DNA of 64,000 nucleotides, from NCBI RefSeq assembly GCF_014842875.1, contig NZ_JACYXZ010000003.1, positions 310,001 through 374,000 of the forward strand. The letters run 5' to 3'. The stretch's first letter is position 1; each line of letters begins with the position of its first letter. Shown piece by piece: positions 49,072 to 58,140 of this stretch. This DNA comes from Nocardioides donggukensis (GTDB lineage Bacteria > Actinomycetota > Actinomycetes > Propionibacteriales > Nocardioidaceae). A model generated the notes under the pieces. That model was not told the DNA's origin. It made no database searches and saw only the letters and a list, made by a program, of their open reading frames with translations. A program made the translations under genes and the position numbers.

Positions 49072-50028
49072 ATGACCAGCACGCCCCCCAACCTGCTGGA
49101 GGAGCTCGAGCCGACGGTCGCGACGAACCTCGACCGACACCTCTCGATGGCCCAGGAGTGGCATCCCCACGACTACGTCCCGTGGAGCGAGGGCAGGGAC
49201 TTCGCCTTCCTCGGCGGCGAGGACTACGACCCCGAGCAGTCGCGGCTCTCCGACGTCGCCAAGGCGGCGATGTTCACGAACCTGCTCACCGAGGACAACC
49301 TGCCGTCGTACCACCGCGAGATCGCGACCCGCTTCGGCCGGGACGGCGCCTGGGGGACCTGGGTCGGCCGGTGGACCGCCGAGGAGAACCGGCACGGCGT
49401 CGCGCTGCGCGACTACCTCGTCGTCACCCGCGGGGTGGACCCGGTCGAGCTGGAGCGGGCCCGCATGGACTACATGACCTCGGGCTACGACTCCGGTGAC
49501 AAGACCGCCCTGGAGACCGTCGCCTACGTCTCCTTCCAGGAGCTCGCCACCCGGGTCTCGCACCGCAACACCGGCAAGGTCACCGGTGACCCGATCGCCG
49601 ACAAGCTGCTCGCCCGGATCGCCAAGGACGAGAACCTGCACATGGTCTTCTACCGCAACCTGGTCTCCGCGGCGCTCGAGATCGCCCCCGACGCGACCAT
49701 GCGGGCGATCACCGACGAGGTCGTCGGCTTCGAGATGCCGGGGGCCACGATGGCCGGCTTCCGCCGCAACTCGATGATCATCGCCAAGGCCGGGATCTAC
49801 GACAACCGGCTGCACCACGACGAGGTGATCATGCCGATCCTGCGGCACTGGAACGTCTTCGACCGCACCGACTTCGGGGCGGTCGGCGAGCAGGCCCGGG
49901 AGGAGCTGGCCACGTTCGTCGCCGCGCTCGACGCCCAGGCCGCGAAGTTCGTGGAGCGGCGCGCCGAGAGCCGGGCCCGGCAGGCCGCGCGGCGCGACGA
50001 CGCGGAGGACCCTGACATCGCCAGCTAG
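49072..50028 (+). CDS. Acyl-ACP desaturase (soluble diiron)
   Basis: 318 aa. Ligand motifs of the plant-type stearoyl-ACP desaturase fold are present: the first glutamate in LLTEDNLPSYHREI, EENRHGVALRDY, and DENLHMVFYRN. Related to mycobacterial DesA proteins. It inserts a double bond into acyl chains and needs ferredoxin and oxygen; the fdxA ferredoxin 22 kb away is only a candidate partner. Full family length. ATG 49072 has AGGGAG upstream. Stop shares CTAG with the convergent glutaminase gene. Confidence 0.93.
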   Translation: MTSTPPNLLEELEPTVATNLDRHLSMAQEWHPHDYVPWSEGRDFAFLGGEDYDPEQSRLSDVAKAAMFTNLLTEDNLPSYHREIATRFGRDGAWGTWVGRWTAEENRHGVALRDYLVVTRGVDPVELERARMDYMTSGYDSGDKTALETVAYVSFQELATRVSHRNTGKVTGDPIADKLLARIAKDENLHMVFYRNLVSAALEIAPDATMRAITDEVVGFEMPGATMAGFRRNSMIIAKAGIYDNRLHHDEVIMPILRHWNVFDRTDFGAVGEQAREELATFVAALDAQAAKFVERRAESRARQAARRDDAEDPDIAS

Positions 50029-50936
50029 AAGATCGACCAGCCGGTGCGGGTCGTGAACAGGTCGAGCGCGGCCACGCCGGCCGTCGAGTTGCCGGACGGG
50101 CCCAGCGCCGGGCTCCACACGCAGATCGTGCACCGGTCCGGGATCACGGCCAGGATGCCGCCGCCGACCCCGCTCTTGCCCGGCAGCCCGACCCGGTAGG
50201 CGAACTCCCCCGCCGCGTCGTAGGTGCCGCAGGTGAGCATCACCGCGTTGATCCGCTTGGTCTGCTGCAGCGACAGCATCCGGGTGCCGTCGGCGCGCAC
50301 GCCGTGCCGGGACAGCCAGCCACCGGCCAGCGCCAGCTCCCGGCAGCTCATCGCCAGCGAGCACTGCCAGAAGTACTGCTCCAGCACCTCCTCGACCGGG
50401 CACTCGAGGTTGTCGTAGCTGGCCAGCAGGTGGGCCATCGCGGCGATCCGGTGCCCGGTGTCGTGCTCGGACTGCGCGATCCGCGGGTCACCGTCGACCA
50501 TCGGGTTGCCGCTCTCGCGGCGGACCAGCTCGCGCATCGCGGAGCGAGCGTCCCCGGTGGTGCTGTGCAGCCGGTCGGTCACGACCAGCGCGCCGGCGTT
50601 GATGAACGGGTTGCGGGGCTTGCCCCACTCCTGGTCGAGCTGGAGCAGCGAGTTGAACGGGTTGCCCGACGGCTCCCGGGAGATCCGCTCCCAGATCCGG
50701 TTGCTGTCGTGAGTCATCACCAGGCCGAGGCTGAACACCTTCGAGATGCTCTGCACCGAGAAGCAGGTGTCGGCGTCCCCGGTCACGTGCACCTCGCCGG
50801 TGTTCATGGCGACCGCCATCCCGAACTGCTGAGGGTCCACGCAGGCCAGGCCCGGGATGTAGTCGGCGACGACGCCGGTGCCGACCGACGGCGCGACCTC
50901 GGCCCTGATCTCCTCGAGCACGTCGTCCAGGTCCAT
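50025..50936 (-). CDS. glsA: Glutaminase A
   Basis: 303 aa, serine-dependent beta-lactamase-fold glutaminase that hydrolyses glutamine to glutamate and ammonia. The Ser-x-x-Lys catalytic motif is in FSVQSISKVFSL, with GNPFNSLLQLDQEWGKPRNPFINAGAL and the C-terminal GKSGVGGGILAV. ATG 50936 begins MDLDDVLEEIRAEV as in the family; the longer frame upstream runs antisense to the cupin gene. Convergent with the desaturase. Confidence 0.93.
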   Translation of the reverse strand: MDLDDVLEEIRAEVAPSVGTGVVADYIPGLACVDPQQFGMAVAMNTGEVHVTGDADTCFSVQSISKVFSLGLVMTHDSNRIWERISREPSGNPFNSLLQLDQEWGKPRNPFINAGALVVTDRLHSTTGDARSAMRELVRRESGNPMVDGDPRIAQSEHDTGHRIAAMAHLLASYDNLECPVEEVLEQYFWQCSLAMSCRELALAGGWLSRHGVRADGTRMLSLQQTKRINAVMLTCGTYDAAGEFAYRVGLPGKSGVGGGILAVIPDRCTICVWSPALGPSGNSTAGVAALDLFTTRTGWSIF

Positions 50937-51035
50937 GCGGGTGATTGTGCCCGGCGCGCCCCGGCGTACGGCGTCCCGGGGGCGGCGGAGCCGGAACCCT
51001 TGCCCGGACCTGGCCGACGGTCCTAGATTCGCGCC

Positions 51036-51521
51036 ATGTCCTACCCGGACCCGGTGCACCTCGGCAGCGGCGAGGCGTCCGCGTCGTACCGCCCTGCGGG
51101 GACCCCGCCGGAGCTGCCGAGGCCCGGGGGCGCCGCGAGCTACCTGGCGACCGGGGCGGACACCGGCGGCAGGTTCGGCCTCTACCGGTGGGACATGGGG
51201 CCCCAGCCCGCGGGCGCGGACGCGCACTTCCACCGGACCTTCGCGGAGTCGTTCTTCGTGCTGACCGGAACCGTGCGGCTCTACGACGGTCGCGCCTGGT
51301 TCGACGGGTCGCCCGGGGACTGGGTGCACGTGCCCGAAGGCGGGCTGCACGGCTTCCGGAACGAGTCCGGCCAGCCCGCCTCACTGCTGATCCACTTCGC
51401 CCCGGGCGTGCCGCGGGAGGCCTACTTCAAGGGGCTCGTCGAGATCGCGGAGGGCCGCTGGCAGCCCGGCCGCGAGGAGTTCCTCGCCTTCTGCGAGGAG
51501 CACGACAACATCTACGTGTGA
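51036..51521 (+). CDS. Cupin-domain protein
   Basis: 161 aa. A single cupin barrel: motif 1 around HFHRTFAESFFVLTGTVRLYDG and motif 2 GDWVHVPEGGLHGFRNES, with metal-ligand histidines and glutamate. The C-terminus (FCEEHDNIYV) is typical of short single-domain cupins of unknown substrate. TAGATT at 51024-51029 ends 6 nt before the ATG, indicating a leaderless transcript. Confidence 0.87.
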   Translation: MSYPDPVHLGSGEASASYRPAGTPPELPRPGGAASYLATGADTGGRFGLYRWDMGPQPAGADAHFHRTFAESFFVLTGTVRLYDGRAWFDGSPGDWVHVPEGGLHGFRNESGQPASLLIHFAPGVPREAYFKGLVEIAEGRWQPGREEFLAFCEEHDNIYV

Positions 51522-51555
51522 GTCGCCGTGCTCCCGCAGGGAACAGGTGTCCGGG

Positions 51556-51765
51556 TCAGGCGGCGGCGCCGCGGCGACGCAGCGGCAGCATGTGGGTCTT
51601 GCCCTCGTGCTCGGCCACCATCAGCGTCGCGTCGGTGTCGTAGGCCTCCGCGAGCTCCAGGGCACGGGTCAGGTCGCCTGCCTCCGCGGCGGCGTTGACC
51701 GCGTCGATGTACGCCGCGTGCAGGACGTCGAGGTTGCGGATCAGGGGGGTGTACGTGCTGGCCAT
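51556..51765 (-). CDS. Conserved short helical protein
   Basis: 69 aa, predicted helical (LIRNLDVLHAAYIDAVNAAAEAGDLTRALELAEAYDTDATLMVAEHEG). GAGGAG lies upstream of the ATG. Soluble; function unknown. Confidence 0.65.
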   Translation of the reverse strand: MASTYTPLIRNLDVLHAAYIDAVNAAAEAGDLTRALELAEAYDTDATLMVAEHEGKTHMLPLRRRGAAA

Positions 51766-51859
51766 CAGGCTCGGTTCTCCTCAGTGGTGATCGTGCTGTC
51801 ACCCGTAGAGCGTTCGGGGAGCCCGAGACGTTCCCCGAAACGGCCCGATGTGACCGACC

Positions 51860-52771
51860 TCAAGTCCCGGCGCGACCGCTCCCGCCCGGGGACGGCCGGC
51901 CGGCTGCCGACCGCAGCACCGCCACGCCGACCAGGATGAGCAGCACGGCGACACCGTCGAGCAGGTCGAGCGGCTCGCCGACCAGCAGCCAGCCGATCGC
52001 GAGCGCGACGACCGGCGGGATGTAGGTCGCGCTCGAGGCGGTCACCGCTCCCAGCAGGTCGACGATCACGTAGTAGAGGATGTAGGCCACCCCGGTGCCG
52101 AGCAGTCCGAGGCCGATCACCACCCCGACCAGCGCCCGGGTGTCGGCCGCGACGTCGGTGACCCCGTCGAGGTCCGTCACCAGCAGGAGGGTCACCAGCG
52201 CCAGCCCGATCTGGTACGTCGTCAGCGCGGCCGCGGCGATGCCCAGGCCGCTCAGGAATCGCTTGGCGTAGACGAACGACAGGCCGACGCTGGCCGACCC
52301 GAGCAGCATGTAGGCCACCCCGACCGGGTCGACCGCGCCCGTCGCAGACCAGGGACGGGCGATCAGCAGCACCCCGCCGAAGCCGACGAGAACGCCCAGC
52401 AGGCGCACCGGGGTGACCCGGTCACTGCGCAGGAGGAGTGCGGCGGCGAGGAAGGAGAACAGCGGGATCGCGCCGCTCAGGGCACCGGCGATCCCGGAGG
52501 GGAGCAGCGCCGTGCCGGCCGCGAAGGCGAAGTAGTAGGCGCTGGTCGCGAGCACCGACATCACGAGGAAGTGGTGCAGGTGCCGGGCATGGCGCCACCG
52601 CAGTACGCCGCGCGCCGCGGCGTACGCGAGGACGGGGAGGAAGCCGAACAGCACGCGAAGCAGGGTGATCTGCCCGGGGGTGATGGTCTCCGAGGCCCAC
52701 TTCATGAAGATGAAGTTGCTGCCCCAGATGAGGCCGAGCGCGGCGAACGCGATGCCGGCCCGGTTCCTCAC
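51860..52771 (-). CDS. EamA/DMT-family transporter
   Basis: 303 aa with ten predicted membrane helices in two EamA units (FAALGLIWGSNFIFMKWASETITPGQI opens the first). Substrate unknown. Independent of the other EamA gene at 36201 by sequence. The region between its start and the HNH gene start is AT-richer and holds the CGATTGTCG direct repeats. Confidence 0.88.
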   Translation of the reverse strand: MRNRAGIAFAALGLIWGSNFIFMKWASETITPGQITLLRVLFGFLPVLAYAAARGVLRWRHARHLHHFLVMSVLATSAYYFAFAAGTALLPSGIAGALSGAIPLFSFLAAALLLRSDRVTPVRLLGVLVGFGGVLLIARPWSATGAVDPVGVAYMLLGSASVGLSFVYAKRFLSGLGIAAAALTTYQIGLALVTLLLVTDLDGVTDVAADTRALVGVVIGLGLLGTGVAYILYYVIVDLLGAVTASSATYIPPVVALAIGWLLVGEPLDLLDGVAVLLILVGVAVLRSAAGRPSPGGSGRAGT

Positions 52772-52829
52772 CGCCGCAGTCTCGCACCGGATCGTGGGGT
52801 GGCTCCGGTCGGGTCGTCGCCTCTCCGCT

Positions 52830-52857
52830 CGATTGTCGAATCTTTCTTCGATTGTCG
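52830..52857. repeat. Direct repeat CGATTGTCG, two copies
   Basis: Two 9-bp copies (52830-52838 and 52849-52857), 19 bp apart, in the otherwise GC-rich intergenic region before the HNH nuclease gene. Could be a regulator site; no promoter hexamers could be assigned with confidence. Confidence 0.45.
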
Positions 52858-52925
52858 TCTCGCAATGTGAGATCCACGCAGGTCAGAGCGCCGCGGCTGT
52901 CGGTGGCCTCTGGTTGAGTCGGTGC

Positions 52926-54233
52926 ATGGAGCACCAGACCGGCACCGGCACCACCACCGAGGTGGTGAGCCGCGCCAACGCCGTGCTCGGCGGCCTGGAC
53001 GAGTCGCTGTGGGCCGCGCGCAGCGACACCGACCTCATCGGCACCGTGGAGGAGCTCGAGGCGCTGCGCTCGCACCTGACCGCGATCGAGTCCTCGGTGC
53101 TGGCCGAGATCGAGGCCCGCGGCACCGCCAAGCACACCCTGGCCTGGGGCTCGACCGCCGACTGGTTCACCCACACCGCCGGCACGCACCGCGCCGAGGG
53201 GTGCCGCACCGTCCGCCAGGCCAGGGTGCTGACCACCGAGCGCACCGCCACCCACGCCGCGCTGACCGCCGGCACCGTCTCCCCCGACGCGGCCCGGGTC
53301 ATCGTCGACGCGGTCGAGCGGCTCCCGCTCGACCCGGCTCTGCGGGCCAGGGGCGAGGCGTTCCTCCTTGCCGAGGCGGGCCGGCTCGACGCGACCGAGC
53401 TGGCCAAGGCCGCCCGGCACCTGGCCGACGTCGTCGACCCGGATCGCGCGGGGCGGCGTGCCGAGCAGGAGCTGGAGCGCGAGGACCGGGCCGCCCACCA
53501 CGGCCGGTTCCTGTCGATCGCCGTGGACGGTGCCGGAGGGGTGCGGGTGCGTGGCCGCGGCACCGTCGAGGACGCCGCCACCATCAAGGCCGCTCTCCTC
53601 CCCCTGACCAAGCCGGCTCCGACGACGGCCGCCGAGACCTGCGCCGAGCAGGGCGACCCGCGCGACCACGGCGCCCGGCTGTGGGACGCGCTCGTGGAGA
53701 TCAGCCGACACGCCTTGGCCACCGATCTTCCGCCGGACTCGCACGGCGCCCGACCGAGGCTGGCCGTCACCACCGACCTCGACACCCTCACCGGCCGGCT
53801 GCGCGACCGGCTGCCGGTGACCGACGACGGCCTGGAGCTCACGCCGGCGACCGTGCGCCGTCTGGCCTGCGACGCCGACCTGATCCCGATCGTGCTCGGC
53901 ACCCGCAGCGAGGTCCTCGACGTGGGACGCCGCCAGCGGCTGGTCACTCCCGCACTGTGGCGGGCGCTCGTCTGCCGCGACCGGCACTGCGCCTTCCCGG
54001 GCTGCACCCGACCGCCGGTCATGGGCCACGCCCACCACATCGTCCACTGGTCCCAGGGCGGCGCGACCAGCCTCCGCAACCTGGTGCTGCTGTGTGGCCA
54101 TCACCACCGGACGCTCCACCACACGCCGTGGGAGGTGCGGATCAGGGCCGCGGACGGTCGGCCGGAGTTCCGGCCGCCACCGAAGGCGGGGCACCCGCCC
54201 CGATGGATCCGTGGGCGACCCAGGCGCGAGTGA
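52926..54233 (+). CDS. DUF222/13E12 HNH endonuclease-type protein
   Basis: 435 aa. An N-terminal DUF222 (13E12) region (about 20-310; AWGSTADWFTHTAGTHRAEGCRTVRQA) is followed by an HNH motif (CRDRHCAFPGCTRPPVMGHAHHIVHWSQGGATSLRNLVLLCGHHHRTLH) with the zinc-binding cysteines and histidines intact. These proteins occur in multiple copies per actinobacterial genome and are associated with mobile 13E12 repeats; cleavage activity is assumed, not shown. ATG 52926 (MEHQTGTG) marks the family start. Confidence 0.88.
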   Translation: MEHQTGTGTTTEVVSRANAVLGGLDESLWAARSDTDLIGTVEELEALRSHLTAIESSVLAEIEARGTAKHTLAWGSTADWFTHTAGTHRAEGCRTVRQARVLTTERTATHAALTAGTVSPDAARVIVDAVERLPLDPALRARGEAFLLAEAGRLDATELAKAARHLADVVDPDRAGRRAEQELEREDRAAHHGRFLSIAVDGAGGVRVRGRGTVEDAATIKAALLPLTKPAPTTAAETCAEQGDPRDHGARLWDALVEISRHALATDLPPDSHGARPRLAVTTDLDTLTGRLRDRLPVTDDGLELTPATVRRLACDADLIPIVLGTRSEVLDVGRRQRLVTPALWRALVCRDRHCAFPGCTRPPVMGHAHHIVHWSQGGATSLRNLVLLCGHHHRTLHHTPWEVRIRAADGRPEFRPPPKAGHPPRWIRGRPRRE

Positions 54234-54269
54234 GGGTCGCGCCCCGGCCCCGCCTGACAGCGCCGAAGG

Positions 54270-54668
54270 CTAGGTGTTCGGCCGGCCGAAGAAGCAGACA
54301 TACCCGTCGGGATCCATCGTGGCGAGACCCAGGAGGTCGTCGTCGTCCACACCGAGCGGTTGGTGGAGATCGACCCCACGATCGGCGAGCTCCGCTGCCA
54401 GCGAGGCCGGGTCGGGGGCGTGGATGAACACGTCCCACCGCGCCCAGGCATGCCGCTGCGGGTTGGGCAGCGGCGAGACCTCCGGACCGACGGACTTGAG
54501 CATGATCCGCGCGGCGTCGCGCTCGACGATCGCGAAGAACGCGTCGGCCGCCGGGGAGCGCACCACGCAGGTGAAGCCCAGCCGCTCCACGTAGTGGCTC
54601 AGGGAGCGGTCGACATCGGAGACGATGAGCAGCGGCGTGGCCGGCCCGATCCCTTCGTCACCCGACAT
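54270..54668 (-). CDS. VOC/glyoxalase-family protein
   Basis: 132 aa, two beta-alpha-beta-beta-beta units (LLIVSDVDRSLSHYVERLGFTCVVRSP; VFIHAPDPASLAAELADRGVDLHQPLG ... ATMDPDGYVCFFGRP). The strand order and C-terminal DPDGY are typical for bleomycin-resistance-like/dioxygenase-fold proteins. Metal use and substrate unknown. Start at ATG 54668. Confidence 0.85.
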   Translation of the reverse strand: MSGDEGIGPATPLLIVSDVDRSLSHYVERLGFTCVVRSPAADAFFAIVERDAARIMLKSVGPEVSPLPNPQRHAWARWDVFIHAPDPASLAAELADRGVDLHQPLGVDDDDLLGLATMDPDGYVCFFGRPNT

Positions 54669-54752
54669 GGTCGGCTCCGCTCCTCGACTCCCGGCCTGAG
54701 GCCACCACGGTAGGGCAGCCCGCCCTGGTTGTCCTGGCGGTACGGTCACGCC

Positions 54753-55334
54753 ATGACCCGACACTTCCTGCTCCGCCGCAGCTTCGCCCGCCTCGCGCTG
54801 CGGCTGGCCCGCTGGAAGACCGTCGGGGAGGTCCCCCAGCGCGCGGTGCTGGTCGGCGCGCCGCACACCTCCAACTGGGACTGGGTCCTGACGATGCTGC
54901 TGGCCTGGGACTACAGCATCCAGATCAGGCTCCTGGTGAAGAAGGAGTTCTTCGTCGGCCCCCTGGCTCCACTGCTCCGAGCGACCGGCGCGGTCGCGCT
55001 GGACCGGGCCAACCCGGGCGGCACCATCCGCGACCTTCTGGCCGACGCCGAGCGGGACGAGCCGTTCGTGGTGGGCCTGGCCGCCGAGGGCACCCGCAGC
55101 AGGGGCGAGTACTGGAAGTCCGGCTTCTACCGGATGGCCCAGCAAAGCGGCCTGCCGATCACGTTGGCCTTCCTCGACGGTCCGTCGCGGACGGTCGGCT
55201 GGGGGCCGACGTTCACCCCGAGCGGGGACGTCCGCACCGACATGGACCTGATCCGTGCGTTCTACGCCGACAAGACCGGCCTGCGGCCCGAGGGGTTCAC
55301 GCCGCCGCGGCTGCGCGAGGAGGATCGCTCCTAG
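54753..55334 (+). CDS. Lysophospholipid acyltransferase-like protein
   Basis: 193 aa, with the PlsC HX4D motif (APHTSNWD) near residue 40 and a second conserved block (VVGLAAEGTRSR, the EGTR motif) near residue 112. It probably transfers acyl groups to a glycerophospholipid or related lipid at the membrane. TACGGT at 54741-54746 ends 6 nt before the ATG, so the transcript may be leaderless. Confidence 0.85.
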   Translation: MTRHFLLRRSFARLALRLARWKTVGEVPQRAVLVGAPHTSNWDWVLTMLLAWDYSIQIRLLVKKEFFVGPLAPLLRATGAVALDRANPGGTIRDLLADAERDEPFVVGLAAEGTRSRGEYWKSGFYRMAQQSGLPITLAFLDGPSRTVGWGPTFTPSGDVRTDMDLIRAFYADKTGLRPEGFTPPRLREEDRS

Positions 55335-55415
55335 GCGGGTTGTCCCGATTCTCCCGCGAGCGACCGCCGGACTCACCTAGCATGACGGCGTCGATCACTC
55401 GGGGGTTGAGGAACG

Positions 55416-57305
55416 GTGCGATACGCGGCGCGGGCGGTGCTAGCCCTGGTCCTTCTCGTCGGCGTGTACGTCATGGCCCTCGCGGTCGTCGGAACGCTCG
55501 CCTATCTCCTCGTCGCAGGCCTACGGAACGGCTACTCGACAGCTGTGATCAGCAAGGGGTTGCTGCTACTCGCGCTCCTCGGGATCCCCATCATCAGGGC
55601 CATGTGGGTCGGCCTCAAGACGCCGCCGGCCGCAGCAGGCGGCGTGCTCCTGACCCGGGGCCAGCAGCCCGGGCTGTGGGGCGAGGTCGACGAGATCGCC
55701 GCAGTGGTGGGCACCCGTGTCCCGGACGAGATCAGACTCGTCCAGGACGTCAACGCAGCCGTCTCGGAACGGGCCAGATTCCTAGGGCTGGTGGGTGGCC
55801 GGCGCGTGATGTTCATCGGCGCACCCCTGCTCGTCGGCCTGACGATGCAGCAGCTGCGGTCCGTGCTCGCCCACGAGCTCGGGCACTACGGCCATCGCCA
55901 CACCGCGTTGTCGACGGTCACCTACCGGGGACTGGTGACGCTTCACCAGATCGAGCAGAGGCTGGGGCCCAGCACCCTGACCGGTCGGCTCTTCGGCGCC
56001 TACGGCCGACTCTACGCGCGGGTCTCGTCCAGGGTGAACCGTCGTCAGGAGCTCGAGGCTGACGAGTTCAGCCACCGGGTGGCGGGACGCGAGGCCGCGA
56101 GCAGCGCCATGCGGTCGATCCCGGCCCTGGGCGCGGCTTGGGGCTTCTTCCTCGAGGACTACGCCTTCCCGGTCCCCGGCTCACGCCCCGAGGAGCTCTT
56201 CGCCGGATTCGGTGCGCTGCTGGCAAACCCGCAGAGACAGACCGAACTCGACGAGGTCCGTGCCTCGCCGCCCGAGTCGGAGCCGGGTCCCTACGACAGC
56301 CACCCCAGCATCACGCAGCGGATCGCGTACTTCGAGTCGCTTCCCGAGGACGGCCGTCCCGACGACGGCACTCCGGCTCTGGGAATGGTCGCCGCCCCGG
56401 ACGAACTGTTGACGAGGCTCGAGGACGAGGTTTTCGAGGACTCCGAGCTCACAGCCCGATCCTGGGAGTGGATCGCCGAGACCGCTGGCGCGGCCCGAGC
56501 CCGTGCGGACGCAGCCCTGCTCGTACGGGCGTCGGGTGAGCCCGGCATGGGGGCCGCGACCATGGCCGAGGCCGTCACGGCACTCGGCCGGCGCAGGAGC
56601 CGACAGTTGGTCCAACCCATGACCGGGCCCGAGGCGTCGGCCGAGGAGACGACGAGGGCGGCCCGCCACCTCGTGACCAGCACGATCCAGGCCGCACTGG
56701 TCGAACACTGTGGCGCGCGCTTCGCACCGAGCTGGGAGACGACCCGGTCGCTCGTGGGCCCGGATGGGCACCCGGTCGACGTACGTGCCTTGGTGGAGTC
56801 GGTGACGGACTCGGCTTCGGCCGCCGACCTGCTGGCGGTGCTGGCGGACGAGGGCGTCCCCTACACCTTCGCCGTCGACCCCGCCGCCGTCGACGCCGCG
56901 CACGCGGCGGCAGACGCACTCCGGGAGCCGATGATCCAGTCCGTCGCCATCCTCACCATCCGATGGAGGATGCGCGTGCTCGTCGTAGCCGAGAACGCCC
57001 TGATCCTCAAGCGCTTGGGCATCCGGGAGTCGCTCTCCGCCGGCGCGCTGGGCAGTGGGGGGCGAGACCCGTTTCTCAGCGTCCTGAACTTCGTCGCCGC
57101 GATTCCGCTCGCCCAACTGCTCGAAGACCGGCGCACTGAGGTGTTCAGCTGGGACGACGTGGGTGCGGCAACCATGAAGGGCACGCGGCTCTGGTTGACG
57201 CTGGCCGGCGACCGACGACGTACCCGGGTGAAGCCGCACGCCCTCGCTGGCGATCTCACCGGGAGCCTCGCACAGCACCTTGGACCGAGGCTCACGATCG
57301 GCTGA
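55416..57305 (+). CDS. M48-family metallopeptidase, membrane-bound
   Basis: 629 aa. Two N-terminal membrane helices (about 5-35 and 45-65) anchor a zinc peptidase with HELGH at residues 153-157 and the third ligand in ELEADEFSHRVAG. The C-terminal 350 residues contain no recognisable domain and are longer than in HtpX-like proteins. It may degrade misfolded membrane proteins. The GTG start is preceded by GAGGAA; TAGCAT at 55378 gives a leader of about 30 nt. Codon third positions look less GC-biased than in the genes to the left. Confidence 0.85.
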   Translation: MRYAARAVLALVLLVGVYVMALAVVGTLAYLLVAGLRNGYSTAVISKGLLLLALLGIPIIRAMWVGLKTPPAAAGGVLLTRGQQPGLWGEVDEIAAVVGTRVPDEIRLVQDVNAAVSERARFLGLVGGRRVMFIGAPLLVGLTMQQLRSVLAHELGHYGHRHTALSTVTYRGLVTLHQIEQRLGPSTLTGRLFGAYGRLYARVSSRVNRRQELEADEFSHRVAGREAASSAMRSIPALGAAWGFFLEDYAFPVPGSRPEELFAGFGALLANPQRQTELDEVRASPPESEPGPYDSHPSITQRIAYFESLPEDGRPDDGTPALGMVAAPDELLTRLEDEVFEDSELTARSWEWIAETAGAARARADAALLVRASGEPGMGAATMAEAVTALGRRRSRQLVQPMTGPEASAEETTRAARHLVTSTIQAALVEHCGARFAPSWETTRSLVGPDGHPVDVRALVESVTDSASAADLLAVLADEGVPYTFAVDPAAVDAAHAAADALREPMIQSVAILTIRWRMRVLVVAENALILKRLGIRESLSAGALGSGGRDPFLSVLNFVAAIPLAQLLEDRRTEVFSWDDVGAATMKGTRLWLTLAGDRRRTRVKPHALAGDLTGSLAQHLGPRLTIG

Positions 57306-57342
57306 TGCAACACCGCCGCCGCTCTCGGGGCTCACGACATCC

Positions 57343-57603
57343 GCAGAGTTCGGACTGCCGGACACCGTCGATGAGGGCTTCGCGCTCGAGCCTGTGGACA
57401 CCGTCGAGTCGGTGCGCCGAGGATTCCTCGCTGCGTGCGAGAACTCGCGCGAGGTGGCCGCAGCACACGATCTCAACGAGCTGTTCCCGTGGCATTACGG
57501 GTCGGGTGAGCCCTGCGTTTCATCCACGGGCCCGTGATGCCGAGCTCACCCGGCACGCGGGCCACGGCGACATCCTCGTCGAGCAGCTGAGGGCCGGCGT
57601 GGG
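57343..57603 (+). pseudogene. Decayed DinB-like (DUF664) gene, frameshifted
   Basis: Fragments of one protein lie in three frames. The first (from about 57346) reads EFGLPDTVDEGFALEPVDTV and continues to a TGA at 57535; the second, from 57513, reads LRFIHGPV; the third, from 57539, reads AELTRHAGHGDILVEQLRAG. Joined, they give the C-terminal half of DinB/DUF664 mycothiol-dependent transferase-like proteins, whose conserved end is ...R(H/N)xGHxDIL(R)E. The N-terminal half and an intact start are missing. At least two frameshifts, so it is a pseudogene unless there are sequencing errors. Confidence 0.6.
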
Positions 57604-58061
57604 AGGGCTACTGCACAATGCAGGCTGGACGATCAGGCGGAGTTTCGGCGGTTGTCGGGTCATCGTGGGTGAAGTCGTGGCCGTGATCGTCAGGCCGTGT
57701 CGGGGCAGCGGCGACCGACACGGATCCTCGCCCGCTAGTGGGACCCGTCCTCCAGCTCCAGGACCGCCGAAACGGGACGGCGTCCGCCGTAGACGCCTAT
57801 GACGAGGGGGAGGTACGAGATCTCCTCGCCTCCCCGACCATCGGTACTCGTGGAGTACGTCTCGCGGTAGTTGTCCCTACCCCTCACCGGGCAGCAATCC
57901 CTACGGCCCGGTCGGACGCACGTTGGCGCCCGTGAGACCGACAGCACACCGACCCCCGAGTCATGTCTGACCGGCCCGGAAGTCGATCCGTAATCGGGAC
58001 GAGCGAGAGGACACCCTCGAACTCCTGAGGGTGCCGGTGGCGAGACTCCTCCGGAACGGGT
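57604..58061. other. Non-coding or degraded stretch
   Basis: No convincing gene. One weak candidate is a 50-codon minus-strand frame (57735-57887, starting GTG) whose product contains ISYLPLVIGVYGGRRP, with lower GC at third positions than neighbouring genes. The stretch looks like decayed coding sequence following the DinB pseudogene. Confidence 0.5.
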
Positions 58062-58117
58062 CAGGCTCTACGTTCTGCAGGTTCTCGGGCCTGCGAACCT
58101 GCAGAACGTAGAGCCTG
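58062..58117. terminator. Perfect 23-bp inverted repeat (bidirectional terminator)
   Basis: Arms 58062-58084 and 58095-58117 are perfectly complementary over 23 bp with a 10-nt loop. The inner part of the arm is TTCTGCAGG, unusually low in GC for this genome. It separates the M48 and pseudogene side (plus) from the MMPL gene (minus, ending 24 nt later), as a terminator for both. Arm length and loop size match the repeat after ileS, although the sequences differ. Confidence 0.8.
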
Positions 58118-58140
58118 TCGCGGCGACGTACGGGGAGTGG

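Noticed and set aside
57735..57947. 70-codon minus-strand frame as a real gene
   Set aside because: It has some protein-like sequence but weak third-position GC and no ribosome-binding site; kept only as a remark in the degraded stretch.
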